Origin: Magnetococcales bacterium
GTDB taxonomy: Bacteria > Pseudomonadota > Magnetococcia > Magnetococcales > DC0425bin3
Reading direction: 5' to 3'
DNA length: 7,771 bases
Assembly: GCA_015229045.1 (NCBI GenBank)
Contig: JADGCJ010000156.1
Coordinates: 1-7,771, forward strand
The position numbers and the translations under genes were made by a program. The notes beneath the pieces are model-generated. The model was not told the DNA's origin. It saw only the letters and a list, made by a program, of their open reading frames with translations, and ran no database searches. This document shows positions 1 to 6,678 of the stretch, piece after piece (position 1 is the stretch's first letter; each line of letters begins with the position of its first letter).

Positions 1-121
1 AGGCCTGGACATGAAAGCCTTTGTCAGGGCTTCGTCCCGAACCCCACCAGGACTCCGTCCTGGACCTGTCCGGTCGTCAGCCCCCTGGACCCCGATCCGT
101 TGCCGGGTGCTGAATAGTTAC
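1..121 (+). repeat. Right part of a small dispersed repeat element (MITE/REP-like)
   Basis: This is a non-coding stretch rich in short palindromes. A perfect 7-bp stem with a 3-base loop (CCAGGAC-TCC-GTCCTGG) lies at 47-63, and a weaker GGG...CCC hairpin with a TTCG loop lies at 27-38. The stretch ends at 110-121 with CTGAATAGTTAC. The reverse complement of that end, GTAACTATTCAG, matches 9 of 12 bases of GTAACTGCCCAG at 7718-7729, and nearly matches the end of a third copy at 3687-3698. I therefore read 1-121 as the body and right end of an element whose left end is cut off by the window edge. The first 27 bases are identical to 7745-7771. Small size, inverted ends and absence of a transposase suggest a non-autonomous element. 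It lies just downstream of the epimerase stop codon. The mobility mechanism is unknown. Confidence 0.65.
47..63. repeat. Perfect stem-loop inside the dispersed repeat
   Basis: Seven base pairs, CCAGGAC with GTCCTGG, close a TCC loop. It is the strongest palindrome in the first 150 bases. It lies 81 bp downstream of the epimerase stop (145-147, minus strand). It could end transcripts from either side, but no U-tract follows it, so it is not a classic intrinsic terminator. Confidence 0.6.
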
Positions 122-144
122 TACTTTTCTTGTTTCCGAAGGGT

Positions 145-1140
145 TCATTGTCTGGGAGGGGTGTTGTAGTATTTCGGATGGTTTGGATCGGGGATCACCC
201 CCAGCTCCACCACATCCTTGACCTCCTGGATCCCCTGCGGCACCGTGCGAGAGATGCGAAACCCAAGAGACTGCGTAATCTTGGTGAAATCGACCCGATA
301 GTCGCGGGGATCCTCCTTGGTCTGGACACGCTCGATCCTGGCCCTGGGAAAGACCTTCAACAAGAGATCAAGAAGCATCCCCTTGGTATAATTTTCAGCG
401 GTATCCCCGACATTGAAGACATCGTAGGCAACACGGTCCATCGGCGCCTCCAGAACGGCCAGCATGGCCCGGGAAAAATCCGCCACATGACAATAGGGAC
501 GCCAGAACTGTTCACCAAAAACAACCAATGGCCTCTGCATGGCCAGCTCCTTGGTGAATTCATTGACAGTCAGGTCAAACCGCATGCGGTGCGAAACACC
601 ATAGACAGTGGCAAAACGCAGGGAGGTCGGGCAAAAACCGGGCGTTCGCTCCCCCCGTAAAAGATGGTTTTCAAATTTGACCTTCAGTTCGGCATACAAC
701 GATACCGGCGCCAGTGGGGAGTTTTCGCTGACGTGGGTCTGCTCCTGGCCCATTTTTCCATAATTGCTGCAGGTCGAGGCAAAAATGAACCGGGGAATGC
801 GATGCAGTTTGGCCTGTTCCACCAGATGTACGGCTGCTCCCCAGTTGGTCCGCTCGGTCAACTCAGGCTCCAGGCGACAGGCCGGATCACCAACAATCGC
901 CGCCAGGTGAATCACCGCATGCAGATCCTTTTCTCTGTCCATGACCCGGGCGACAGCCGCAAAATCAGTGATGTCGACCTTGTGAAAAGAGAGTCCGGGG
1001 TGCCCCCAGATATCCAGCAGAGCCTCCCCACCAAAGCGCAGCGAGTCGAGACAAACCACGCGATAGCTGCGTTCCAGCAGGCGCCGCACCAGAATGGAGC
1101 CTACATAACCGGCACCGCCTGTCACCACTATGGATTTCAT
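145..1140 (-). CDS. NAD-dependent epimerase/dehydratase (extended SDR, nucleotide-sugar type)
   Basis: 331 residues, a normal length for extended SDRs that epimerise, dehydrate or reduce nucleotide sugars in the cytoplasm. The N-terminal Rossmann fold has TGGAGYVG at residues 7-14 (GxxGxxG), and an acidic residue after strand 2 (D32) suggests NAD rather than NADP. HLAAIVGDP (78-86) follows strand 4. By alignment to the GalE pattern the catalytic set is T123, Y149 and K153 (YAELK), with ASTCSNYG preceding. RPYCHVADF (214-222) is the usual substrate-side motif. The start ATG overlaps the stop of the upstream Maf-like gene (ATGA), and AAGGAG lies 7 bases before it, so translation is probably coupled and the two are in one operon. 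It most resembles GalE/RfbB-like enzymes, but the substrate cannot be assigned. In context it probably prepares a sugar for the neighbouring glycosyltransferase. It ends close to the repeat element at 1-121. Confidence 0.9.
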   Translation of the reverse strand: MKSIVVTGGAGYVGSILVRRLLERSYRVVCLDSLRFGGEALLDIWGHPGLSFHKVDITDFAAVARVMDREKDLHAVIHLAAIVGDPACRLEPELTERTNWGAAVHLVEQAKLHRIPRFIFASTCSNYGKMGQEQTHVSENSPLAPVSLYAELKVKFENHLLRGERTPGFCPTSLRFATVYGVSHRMRFDLTVNEFTKELAMQRPLVVFGEQFWRPYCHVADFSRAMLAVLEAPMDRVAYDVFNVGDTAENYTKGMLLDLLLKVFPRARIERVQTKEDPRDYRVDFTKITQSLGFRISRTVPQGIQEVKDVVELGVIPDPNHPKYYNTPPRQ

Positions 1141-3656
1141 GGTGATACTCCTTCGATTGTTGAGGGTGTCGTCTCCTGCAGGGAACGCAGAAAGTGGATG
1201 GCTCCCTGGTTGTCCGGATCCTCGGCCAGAACCCTGTCGACCTGCGCCCGCGAGGCCTCAACATCGCCCATGTCGGCATAGACCCGGGCCAGCTTGAGCA
1301 TGCTGTCGAAATCCTGTCGGGTCTCCGCCAGATACGCCTCGTATTGGCTGGCCGCCTGAGGCAGATCGCCCAGCAAGGCCAACAGTTGCGCATACTTGGG
1401 CTTGTGGGATGGAAAAGCGGCGGAGAATTTGCGCAGGGCCTCCAGGGCTGCCGGATAATCCTGCTGGCGCAGACGCCAGGCGACGATTCTGGACATGGAC
1501 TCTTCCAGCAGAAAATCGAGTTTGATCTTTTCGTAGGCCGCGAGACTCTCTGCCATCCTGTCGTCCAACTCTCCCAGGTAGCCATCCATCAGGAAGATGA
1601 ATTCATCCTTGTAGGGCATGTCGCTTTGCGACACGGCATCGCGAAAGGTGCGCAGCTTCTCTGTGTGACGAAAGCGAAACATGGATTGCGCCTTGGCACG
1701 AACGGCAATCGGATTGATGAGAGCGCGCGCAAACTCCGTGTAGGCATTTTTCTCCTGGCTGAACTGTTCCTGGAAAGCGGCAGCCATTTTTTGCAACCTG
1801 GCGACCAGCCTGGCCTGGGGCGGTTTGTCCAGGGTGAGGCCATGTCGTTCCAGACAGATCATGAGTCGACCGTACTGCTTGTCCTGTTCCCATTGCTGGA
1901 GCAGATTTCTGAAATCGGGCACGGGTTTCTCTTCGTCCAGCCGGGAGCGAACACGCATGCGGGTCATATCCACCCATTTCAGGACTGCCACGGCAGCATT
2001 GCGATAGATTTCATAGTAGCGTTGACCGGCCTTTTCGACCTCTTCTTCGCTCCAATCCTTCTCCTTGTCGGGCCGGATCAGTTTCAAAAACTCCGGGAGA
2101 TGCCAACGCCGCACCATGAGGGAGGCCTCGGCCAGATCCTCGCTCAGGGTTTTCTCGATGGCATCCATGCGCAACTTGTACTTGTAGGCTGGCGGCTTGC
2201 CTTTGCGGCCAAAAAGACGGCTGTTGCACTCCAGGGCCTCGATGGACAATTTTTTGACCTGATTGACAAGATCGCGAACCCGATCCAGTTCGGCCAGGAC
2301 CATGCGGTAGTGCTTCTCGCGATTCTCCCGATTGTCCTCCGGCAGACAGGCCGCCAGGGTCGCGTGGGGAGGACGTTCCAGGGGCGCGGGGATGACCTGA
2401 TCCAGCGGCAGATGTTGCACGAAAGGAATCTTGGCCGACGCCGCCGATGGATTGATAAAACGACGTCCCATCGCCACACCATGTTCGGCCAGGGTACCCA
2501 GACTGGGAATGGAGGCAAAAAAATCACGCCGGGTCTCCGCCTGCCAACCCCCGTTGGTCTCGACCATGTACCGGGTCTGTTCCACGAAGGGCCCCATGCT
2601 CGCTTCGAGGCTGCCCTTGACATGGGTATACCCCTTTTCGTCAAAGCACAGATCGAACCCCAGCAGGATCACATCCGTGAACCCCATGTCGATGGCCACG
2701 CCCAGGGCTTGATGGGAGACGGTGATGCCCGGATAGATCAGGTTGGGCCCGTTGAGGTCCGTTTGCCAGGGGAACAACGACCACATGTAAGCATTCCGAC
2801 CGCGCCACTGCCCGACGAGACCCGGATGCGCGTGGTTCATGTGGACAAAAAGGGTTCCGGGGCCAAAATGCTTGAGCATCTCCTTGCTGGCATGAAAATG
2901 GATGTCGTGCGGATCGATGGAAAAGATGACATCCGGAACAATACCTTCGCGGTGCATCAAACCGGCCAGACGGGAGACCGACAAAACCACAAGACGGTCA
3001 CGGTTGGCTATCACCCAAGGCAGGTTCTCCAGGAGAGAGGGACCACCGGCCATCAAAACGGCTGTCTTCCCTGCGAAACTGTTTTTCAGCAAAACCGACG
3101 CGCATCGATTTTCCGGCAAATTTTCCACCATGCGCATGGTAAAAATTCTGGAACCAACCTCCATCGTCACTTGTTGGCGTTTCTGGATCATCTGGTTGTT
3201 GATCGTATCCAGCATGTCCAGATAGGGCTGATGGATGGCATCAATGGACGCCAAGGATTTGACGTGCTCCAGGGCATCCAGGTAGAGATAGTCGGAGATC
3301 GACATCTCTCCGGCCGTCTCCAGCCACTTTTCCAGTGTGGTCAGCCGGATGGACTCCGGCAACTCGGGCAGAATCCTCTCCGAGGCCAGACGCTCCAGAA
3401 TTCCAGGAAAATCCACAAACAGATAACGGGTGCCACTGGGTACACCGTGTTTCAAGACATATTTGACCAGCAGACCTGAATCGGTACCACTCAAAATATA
3501 AAACTTATCTTCATCCCACAGCATTTCCTTGTAATGATTACGGTAAAAATTTTCCGACCCAACCAGGGAGAAAACTTCCTGGTTGACCGAGGGGAGATAA
3601 TGCTCCCCGAACCTGTTGATCAAAAAAGAACCCAATGGATCCGACGTTGCGTTCAT
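1137..3656 (-). CDS. Maf-like motility-associated glycosyltransferase (DUF115/MptE-like) with long C-terminal helical/TPR-like region
   Basis: 839 residues. The central part, about residues 175-420, carries the DUF115/MptE-like fold of Maf proteins, which transfer nonulosonic-acid-type sugars to flagellin in the cytoplasm. Visible marks are LMAGGPSLLENLP (201-213), FSIDPHD (245-251), HQALGVAIDMGFTDVILLG (315-333) and GFDLCFDEKGYTH (333-345). Residues 1-170 form an N-terminal region of the kind found before this domain. Residues 445-650 are charged and helical. From about 684 to 826 there are helix pairs with TPR-like spacing (for example ALEALRKFSAAFP, ALLGDLPQAASQYEAYL and KLARVYADMGDVEASRAQVDRVLAEDPDN), probably for protein binding. 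No signal peptide or membrane segment is visible. The start chosen is the first ATG after an in-frame TGA. A GAAAGG lies 13 bases upstream, a long spacing, and is supplied by a repeat-element end at 3661-3698. The gene is followed by the epimerase with a 4-base overlap. The family call is firm; the transferred sugar and acceptor are inferred. Confidence 0.88.
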   Translation of the reverse strand: MNATSDPLGSFLINRFGEHYLPSVNQEVFSLVGSENFYRNHYKEMLWDEDKFYILSGTDSGLLVKYVLKHGVPSGTRYLFVDFPGILERLASERILPELPESIRLTTLEKWLETAGEMSISDYLYLDALEHVKSLASIDAIHQPYLDMLDTINNQMIQKRQQVTMEVGSRIFTMRMVENLPENRCASVLLKNSFAGKTAVLMAGGPSLLENLPWVIANRDRLVVLSVSRLAGLMHREGIVPDVIFSIDPHDIHFHASKEMLKHFGPGTLFVHMNHAHPGLVGQWRGRNAYMWSLFPWQTDLNGPNLIYPGITVSHQALGVAIDMGFTDVILLGFDLCFDEKGYTHVKGSLEASMGPFVEQTRYMVETNGGWQAETRRDFFASIPSLGTLAEHGVAMGRRFINPSAASAKIPFVQHLPLDQVIPAPLERPPHATLAACLPEDNRENREKHYRMVLAELDRVRDLVNQVKKLSIEALECNSRLFGRKGKPPAYKYKLRMDAIEKTLSEDLAEASLMVRRWHLPEFLKLIRPDKEKDWSEEEVEKAGQRYYEIYRNAAVAVLKWVDMTRMRVRSRLDEEKPVPDFRNLLQQWEQDKQYGRLMICLERHGLTLDKPPQARLVARLQKMAAAFQEQFSQEKNAYTEFARALINPIAVRAKAQSMFRFRHTEKLRTFRDAVSQSDMPYKDEFIFLMDGYLGELDDRMAESLAAYEKIKLDFLLEESMSRIVAWRLRQQDYPAALEALRKFSAAFPSHKPKYAQLLALLGDLPQAASQYEAYLAETRQDFDSMLKLARVYADMGDVEASRAQVDRVLAEDPDNQGAIHFLRSLQETTPSTIEGVSP
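1148..1153 (-). promoter_or_regulatory. Ribosome binding site of the epimerase gene
   Basis: AAGGAG on the minus strand lies 7 bases before the ATG at 1140. It sits inside the 3' end of the Maf-like gene. Together with the ATGA start/stop overlap it fixes the epimerase start and points to coupled translation. Confidence 0.8.
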
Positions 3657-3660
3657 GGCG

Positions 3661-3698
3661 ATGTCCAGGCCTTTCTTGAGGGGGTACTGGATAGTTAC
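3661..3698 (-). repeat. Left end of the dispersed repeat element in the leader of the Maf-like gene
   Basis: On the minus strand this reads GTAACTATCCAG followed by the block that ends in CTGGACAT. Bases 3661-3687 are an exact inverted copy of 7730-7756 (27 bp). The outer end differs from GTAACTGCCCAG by two bases, and one base is missing at the junction. Similarity stops after GGACAT, 4 bases before the Maf-like ATG, so only the left arm is present here. It supplies the only Shine-Dalgarno-like bases (GAAAGG) in front of that gene. Whether it is an element remnant or a conserved leader is open. Confidence 0.75.
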
Positions 3699-3815
3699 GC
3701 GATCACTTCGTCAGCTGCGTCGTCGGCTCCTCACCATACCCAACATGTCCTGCCTCGTCGCCTTCTCCTTGCTGCCTCGTTCTCGCATCGACTGCAAATG
3801 GGTATGACAGGTCCA

Positions 3816-3832
3816 TGCAGTTGCTGTTCCAA
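3816..3832 (-). promoter_or_regulatory. Candidate sigma-54 (-24/-12) promoter for the Maf-like gene
   Basis: Minus strand TTGGAACAGCAACTGCA: GG at 3830-3829 and GC at 3818-3817 with the required 10 bases between. It shares TTGGAACA with the plus-strand site at 5693-5708. The -12 element is CTGC, not the preferred TTGC, so this is the weakest of the three sites. A start near 3805 would give a leader of about 150 bases that includes the repeat arm at 3661-3698. Confidence 0.4.
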
Positions 3833-3880
3833 AACACTTTCGGACCTTGTCTGTCAACGCAATGCCGCGAGGCCACCAGG

Positions 3881-3907
3881 AAAAAAACAACACAGTCCGG
3901 GATGGAC
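3881..3907 (-). terminator. Weak possible intrinsic terminator after the B12 radical SAM gene
   Basis: Reading the minus strand after the TGA at 3918-3916, GTCC-ATCCC-GGAC (3907-3895) forms a 4-bp stem. TGTG and then TTGTTTTTTT follow, down to 3881. The T-run is convincing but the stem is short. Transcripts may partly end here before the separate Maf-like promoter. Confidence 0.3.
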
Positions 3908-3915
3908 GCAGTGCA

Positions 3916-5469
3916 TCAGGAGGCATTCACGACCCGGGCGAAGCGGCCATTTTTATCCAGAACTCCCTCTCGTGGTACGAGGTGCGGGCGGTCGCCGTCG
4001 GCGACCTCTTTTCCCTCGGCGTTGGGAAAATAAATACCCAGATTATGGATGGTATTGCGGCGCCAACGCTCCAGCTCTTCCAGGGTGATACCGGCCATGC
4101 GGGCGAAACGGGCCTTTTTTTCCGGGGTCTTGAAATTGATGCGATCCCACTCCAGGGCGCGCAGCATGTGCAGATCCTGGGGTCTGAATTCATCGGAGGT
4201 GATGCAGCCACGACCAAAACCAAAAAATTCGGTCTGGCCAAAATCAAAGTCCGGCGGCAAAAACCCGCCATCCCGGGCCAGAGTGTACATTTCGGTACGA
4301 GGCAAGGGGGTGGCAATATGAAAGGAGACCATGTCGGCATCCATCTCCTCGGCAAAACGGAAGGAGTCGCGGATTTGATCCCAACTCTCGCCGGGAGAAC
4401 CTATGATGAAATCACTGGCAATCTCAAACCCCAACTCCCGACCTTTTTTGACCAGAGGGATGACCTTGTCCAGCTTGAGGGGCTTTTTCAAAATGGTGTC
4501 GAGAACCCATTGATTGCCGGACTCGATAGGCAAAATAAGCTGATAACAACCGCTCTCCCACATACGCTCCAGAAGCTCGTCGGTCAGGAGAAACGTGGCC
4601 AGATTGACCGATTTCCAGGCCAAATTGTCATACCGACGCGCGACAAGGCCGTCGAGGATGGCACGAAAACGGCGGCGATCGAAGATCAGATTGTCGTCCA
4701 GAAAAAGAATCTCCCGCACGCCGTATGTGTGGTACAGCCAATCCACCTCGGCCAAAACGTTCTCCGCCGAGCGGAAACGTATGGCGCTGCCATCGATGGC
4801 GTGGGTGCTGCAATAGATGCAGGGGTAGGGACAACCACGGCTGGTGGAGGTGATGGCATAGGGTTCGTGGCGGGCGTTCATCACGTTGCCATAGGCGTTG
4901 CCGCTGCGAAAATAGTCCCGGAAACGGCTCTTTTCATAGTCCGGAAAAGGCACATCATCCAGATGGTTCAGGAAGGTGACCGGAGGATTGATCCGGACCT
5001 CGCCGCCAACCCGATAGGCCAGGCCATCAAAACCGGAAAAATCGACTGCGCCGGCGGCGAGCATGGTCAGCAAACGGGGCAGGCGTTGTTCCCCTTCACC
5101 GAGGATGGCAAAATCGACAGCCGCCTCACGCATGGCCAGCTCCGGCGACGTGGTAACGTAAGGACCGCCCAGAACCACCACCCGCCCGGCCCCGGAAGAC
5201 CGAATGGCACGCACGAACCGCTCGACACTCGGAGCATATTCGAGAGAAAAGCAGCTGATGCCCACAACCTGCGGGTCATAGCGGTCAATCCAGGCAATGG
5301 TCTCTTCCAGGGAAAGATCGTCCAGGTTGGGATCCAGAATGGCTGTGGCAAAAGGTTCCGGCACCACACGCGAAAGAATCCCCAGCGTGTAGGGAGGCGT
5401 GACCCAGCGCCGTTTGCCAAACCAGGACGTATTTGGCATGGTCAGCAAAAGACGGTTGATGCCATCCAT
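3916..5469 (-). CDS. B12-binding-domain radical SAM protein
   Basis: 517 residues, a typical length for the class. Residues about 1-140 form the cobalamin-binding Rossmann-like domain (PPYTLGILS at 25-33, VVGISCFS at 68-75, VVVLGGPYVT at 97-106, ILGEGE at 122-127). The DxHxxG lower-ligand motif is absent, as in many members of this class. The radical SAM core follows, with the 4Fe-4S cluster cysteines C213, C217 and C220 in RGCPYPCIYC, then ILFLDDNLIF (254-263), LPIESGNQ (313-320) and IIGSPGES (355-362). The C-terminal 70 residues have no recognised domain. Relatives perform methylations or ring and carbon-skeleton chemistry on many substrates, and members occur in glycan loci; the substrate here is unknown. 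AGAAGGGG lies 8 bases before the ATG and supports this start. The gene is first in the leftward group, behind a good sigma-54-like site at 5558-5544, and is followed by a 259-bp gap before the Maf-like gene. Confidence 0.9.
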   Translation of the reverse strand: MDGINRLLLTMPNTSWFGKRRWVTPPYTLGILSRVVPEPFATAILDPNLDDLSLEETIAWIDRYDPQVVGISCFSLEYAPSVERFVRAIRSSGAGRVVVLGGPYVTTSPELAMREAAVDFAILGEGEQRLPRLLTMLAAGAVDFSGFDGLAYRVGGEVRINPPVTFLNHLDDVPFPDYEKSRFRDYFRSGNAYGNVMNARHEPYAITSTSRGCPYPCIYCSTHAIDGSAIRFRSAENVLAEVDWLYHTYGVREILFLDDNLIFDRRRFRAILDGLVARRYDNLAWKSVNLATFLLTDELLERMWESGCYQLILPIESGNQWVLDTILKKPLKLDKVIPLVKKGRELGFEIASDFIIGSPGESWDQIRDSFRFAEEMDADMVSFHIATPLPRTEMYTLARDGGFLPPDFDFGQTEFFGFGRGCITSDEFRPQDLHMLRALEWDRINFKTPEKKARFARMAGITLEELERWRRNTIHNLGIYFPNAEGKEVADGDRPHLVPREGVLDKNGRFARVVNAS

Positions 5470-5477
5470 GGATGCGG

Positions 5478-5485
5478 CCCCTTCT
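5478..5485 (-). promoter_or_regulatory. Ribosome binding site of the B12 radical SAM gene
   Basis: AGAAGGGG on the minus strand, 8 bases from the ATG at 5469. It decides the start. Confidence 0.6.
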
Positions 5486-5543
5486 CTCGCACAGCGAACC
5501 CAAGAGATCGATCACTCTCCAATGCAGCTACAGTAATTTTTAA

Positions 5544-5558
5544 GCAATTTTTATGCCA
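5544..5558 (-). promoter_or_regulatory. Candidate sigma-54 (-24/-12) promoter for the leftward operon
   Basis: Minus strand TGGCATAAAAATTGC (continuing TT). GG (5557-5556) and GC (5545-5544) are separated by exactly 10 bases, and both TGGCA and TTGC agree with the known consensus TGGCAC-N5-TTGC. It lies in the most AT-rich part of the divergent gap. A transcript would start near 5532, leaving a leader of about 63 bases before the radical SAM ATG. I found no equally good sigma-70 pair nearby. Sigma-54 control is common for flagellar genes. Confidence 0.65.
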
Positions 5559-5574
5559 TAAAAGATCGTCGCGC

Positions 5575-5655
5575 CACCCCTTCCCAGGGCAATCGCACCT
5601 AAACTGCGTCCACTCTGGGACACGCGTCGTTTTTTGATTGCCCTGCACCCCTTCC
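5575..5655. promoter_or_regulatory. Repeat-bearing centre of the divergent region, candidate activator-binding area
   Basis: Between the two divergent sigma-54-like sites lie a direct repeat, CACCCCTTCC at 5575-5584 and 5646-5655, and an inverted repeat, AGGGCAATC at 5586-5594 with GATTGCCCT at 5636-5644. A short hairpin GCACC-CCTTCC-GGTGC lies at 5645-5660. Sigma-54 promoters need an upstream activator, and paired sites between divergent promoters are the expected arrangement. The identity of any binding protein is not known, and the repeats may be fortuitous. Confidence 0.35.
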
Positions 5656-5692
5656 GGTGCTTCCTGGACGGAGGTACCGGATAGCAACCATC

Positions 5693-5708
5693 TTGGAACA
5701 ACTTTTGC
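5693..5708 (+). promoter_or_regulatory. Candidate sigma-54 (-24/-12) promoter for the rightward operon
   Basis: Plus strand TTGGAACAACTTTTGC: GG at 5695-5696 and GC at 5707-5708 with 10 bases between. TTGG and TTGC match the consensus; the base after GG is A instead of C. A start near 5720 would give a leader of about 50 bases before the ATG at 5770. The geometry mirrors the leftward site. Confidence 0.5.
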
Positions 5709-5749
5709 GGGATCGTTGTCTCATGGCATCGTCGGGAAATTTTTTCCTC

Positions 5750-5757
5750 AAGGAAGG
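5750..5757 (+). promoter_or_regulatory. Ribosome binding site of the RmlD-like gene
   Basis: AAGGAAGG ends 12 bases before the ATG at 5770, somewhat long. The preceding bases can pair with it (TTCC-TCAA-GGAA), which could partly mask the site. It supports 5770 over the upstream in-frame ATG at 5638. Confidence 0.5.
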
Positions 5758-5769
5758 GTGTGCGCAAAA

Positions 5770-6678
5770 ATGGCTTCCGGGCGGTATTTGATCCTGGGCG
5801 GGTCCGGCTACATAGGACGACACCTTTATGCCCGCCTGGGGCCCCGGAAAGCCCTGGCAACCTGGTACACGCATCCGTTTCCAGGTGGATTTCATTTCGA
5901 TTCGGGAAACATGCGGATCGCCGATCTGGTGCGCGGCCAGGGATCGTTCAGTCACGCCTTCATCCTGATGGGCATCTCCCGGTTGCTGGAGTGCGAACGC
6001 GACAAGGCGACGTCGCATCGGGTCAACGTCATCAACCCCCAGAGCGTCATCGACCAGTTGCGGGCTTTGCGCATCAAACCCGTCTTCGCCTCCACCGACG
6101 TGGTTTTCGATGGTCTGCGCGGCCATTACCGGGAAGAGGATCCCACCCATCCCCTGGTGACCTACGGTCGGCAAAAGCTGGCCGTGGAACGGTACATGCT
6201 GACCCCCGGAAACAACGAAGGGCTGGTGGTGCGTCTGGCCAAGGTCTATGGCATCCGCCCCGGAGAGGGTACGCTGCTCTCCAACTGGCTGGAAGCCCTG
6301 ACCTCGGGCACGGAGATCCGGTGCGCCGACGATCAATGCTTCTGTCCCGTCTTCATCGATGACGTGGTGAACGGGTTGCTGGCACTGGCCGAACACGACC
6401 TGACGGGACTTTATCACCTGTGCGGCCCGACGTGCTGTTCACGGCGGGAGCTGCTGGAGATGTTTCTGGGCGCCTATGTCTCCCGCTTCGGACCCGTCCG
6501 CGATTTGAAGGTGACCTATCGCAGCATCAACGATTTCGACTTTCCGGAACGATGGCCCCTCGACACCTCCATGAGTACGGAAAAACTCAGATTGGCCATT
6601 GGTTGGGAACCGACACCGCCCGAACCCCTCTGTCAAAGGTTTGTGGCAGGTCTTCAGGAGGATGTTTTTGGGGAGTGA
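5770..6678 (+). CDS. RmlD-like sugar-nucleotide reductase (SDR)
   Basis: 302 residues from this start, close to the usual length of dTDP-4-dehydrorhamnose reductase-type proteins, which reduce a keto group on an activated deoxysugar. GGSGYIG (residues 10-16) is the nucleotide-binding loop. FASTDVVFDG (106-115) and YGRQK (Y132, K136) are the catalytic region, with REEDPTHPLVTYGRQKLA as the family signature. FIDDVV (195-200) and PLDTSMSTEKL (263-273, compare RPxxSxLxTxKL) are typical of the RmlD substrate-binding half. The frame is open back to an ATG at 5638, but those 44 extra residues resemble no SDR, would overlap the sigma-54-like site, and put the Rossmann loop unusually far from the N-terminus. 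The stop overlaps the next gene's start by one base (TGATG), implying coupled translation. The exact sugar is unknown, so I give no rmlD symbol. Confidence 0.88.
   Translation: MASGRYLILGGSGYIGRHLYARLGPRKALATWYTHPFPGGFHFDSGNMRIADLVRGQGSFSHAFILMGISRLLECERDKATSHRVNVINPQSVIDQLRALRIKPVFASTDVVFDGLRGHYREEDPTHPLVTYGRQKLAVERYMLTPGNNEGLVVRLAKVYGIRPGEGTLLSNWLEALTSGTEIRCADDQCFCPVFIDDVVNGLLALAEHDLTGLYHLCGPTCCSRRELLEMFLGAYVSRFGPVRDLKVTYRSINDFDFPERWPLDTSMSTEKLRLAIGWEPTPPEPLCQRFVAGLQEDVFGE
6656..6675 (+). promoter_or_regulatory. Ribosome binding sites ahead of the SPASM radical SAM gene
   Basis: AGGAGG (6656-6661) lies 16 bases before the ATG at 6678. GGGGAG (6670-6675) lies 8 bases before the second in-frame ATG at 6684. 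Spacing favours the ATG at 6684; start/stop overlap favours 6678. The proteins differ by only two residues. Confidence 0.5.

Noticed and set aside
11..169. 52-codon frame starting MKAFVRASSR in the repeat element
   Set aside because: Encoded by palindromic repeat sequence, proline- and arginine-rich, and runs into the antisense end of the epimerase gene.
1194..3479. 761-codon open frame on the plus strand, antisense to the Maf-like gene
   Set aside because: No recognisable domain, composition rich in H, Q and G as expected of an antisense shadow in GC-rich DNA, and the opposite strand has clear family motifs.
3829..3857. Sigma-70 promoter suggested by TTGACA at 3857-3852 (minus strand)
   Set aside because: No acceptable -10 hexamer at 16-18 bases; TTTTGG is the closest.
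5602..5636. Terminator-like hairpin followed by six T residues in the divergent region
   Set aside because: The stem needs a bulge and no gene ends just before it.
3847..5637. 596-codon open frame on the plus strand, antisense to the B12 radical SAM gene
   Set aside because: Shadow frame with no motifs; the minus strand holds CxxxCxxC and other radical SAM signatures, and the frame runs through the promoter region.
5638..5769. N-terminal extension of the RmlD-like protein
   Set aside because: Not SDR-like, overlaps the sigma-54-like site, and a better-placed start with AAGGAAGG exists at 5770.
5599..6417. 272-codon minus-strand frame opposite the RmlD-like gene
   Set aside because: No domain or convincing start; the plus strand carries the intact SDR motifs.
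6420..6677. 86-residue upstream extension of the SPASM radical SAM protein
   Set aside because: Lies wholly inside the reductase gene in another frame; the start at the TGATG overlap fits the family.
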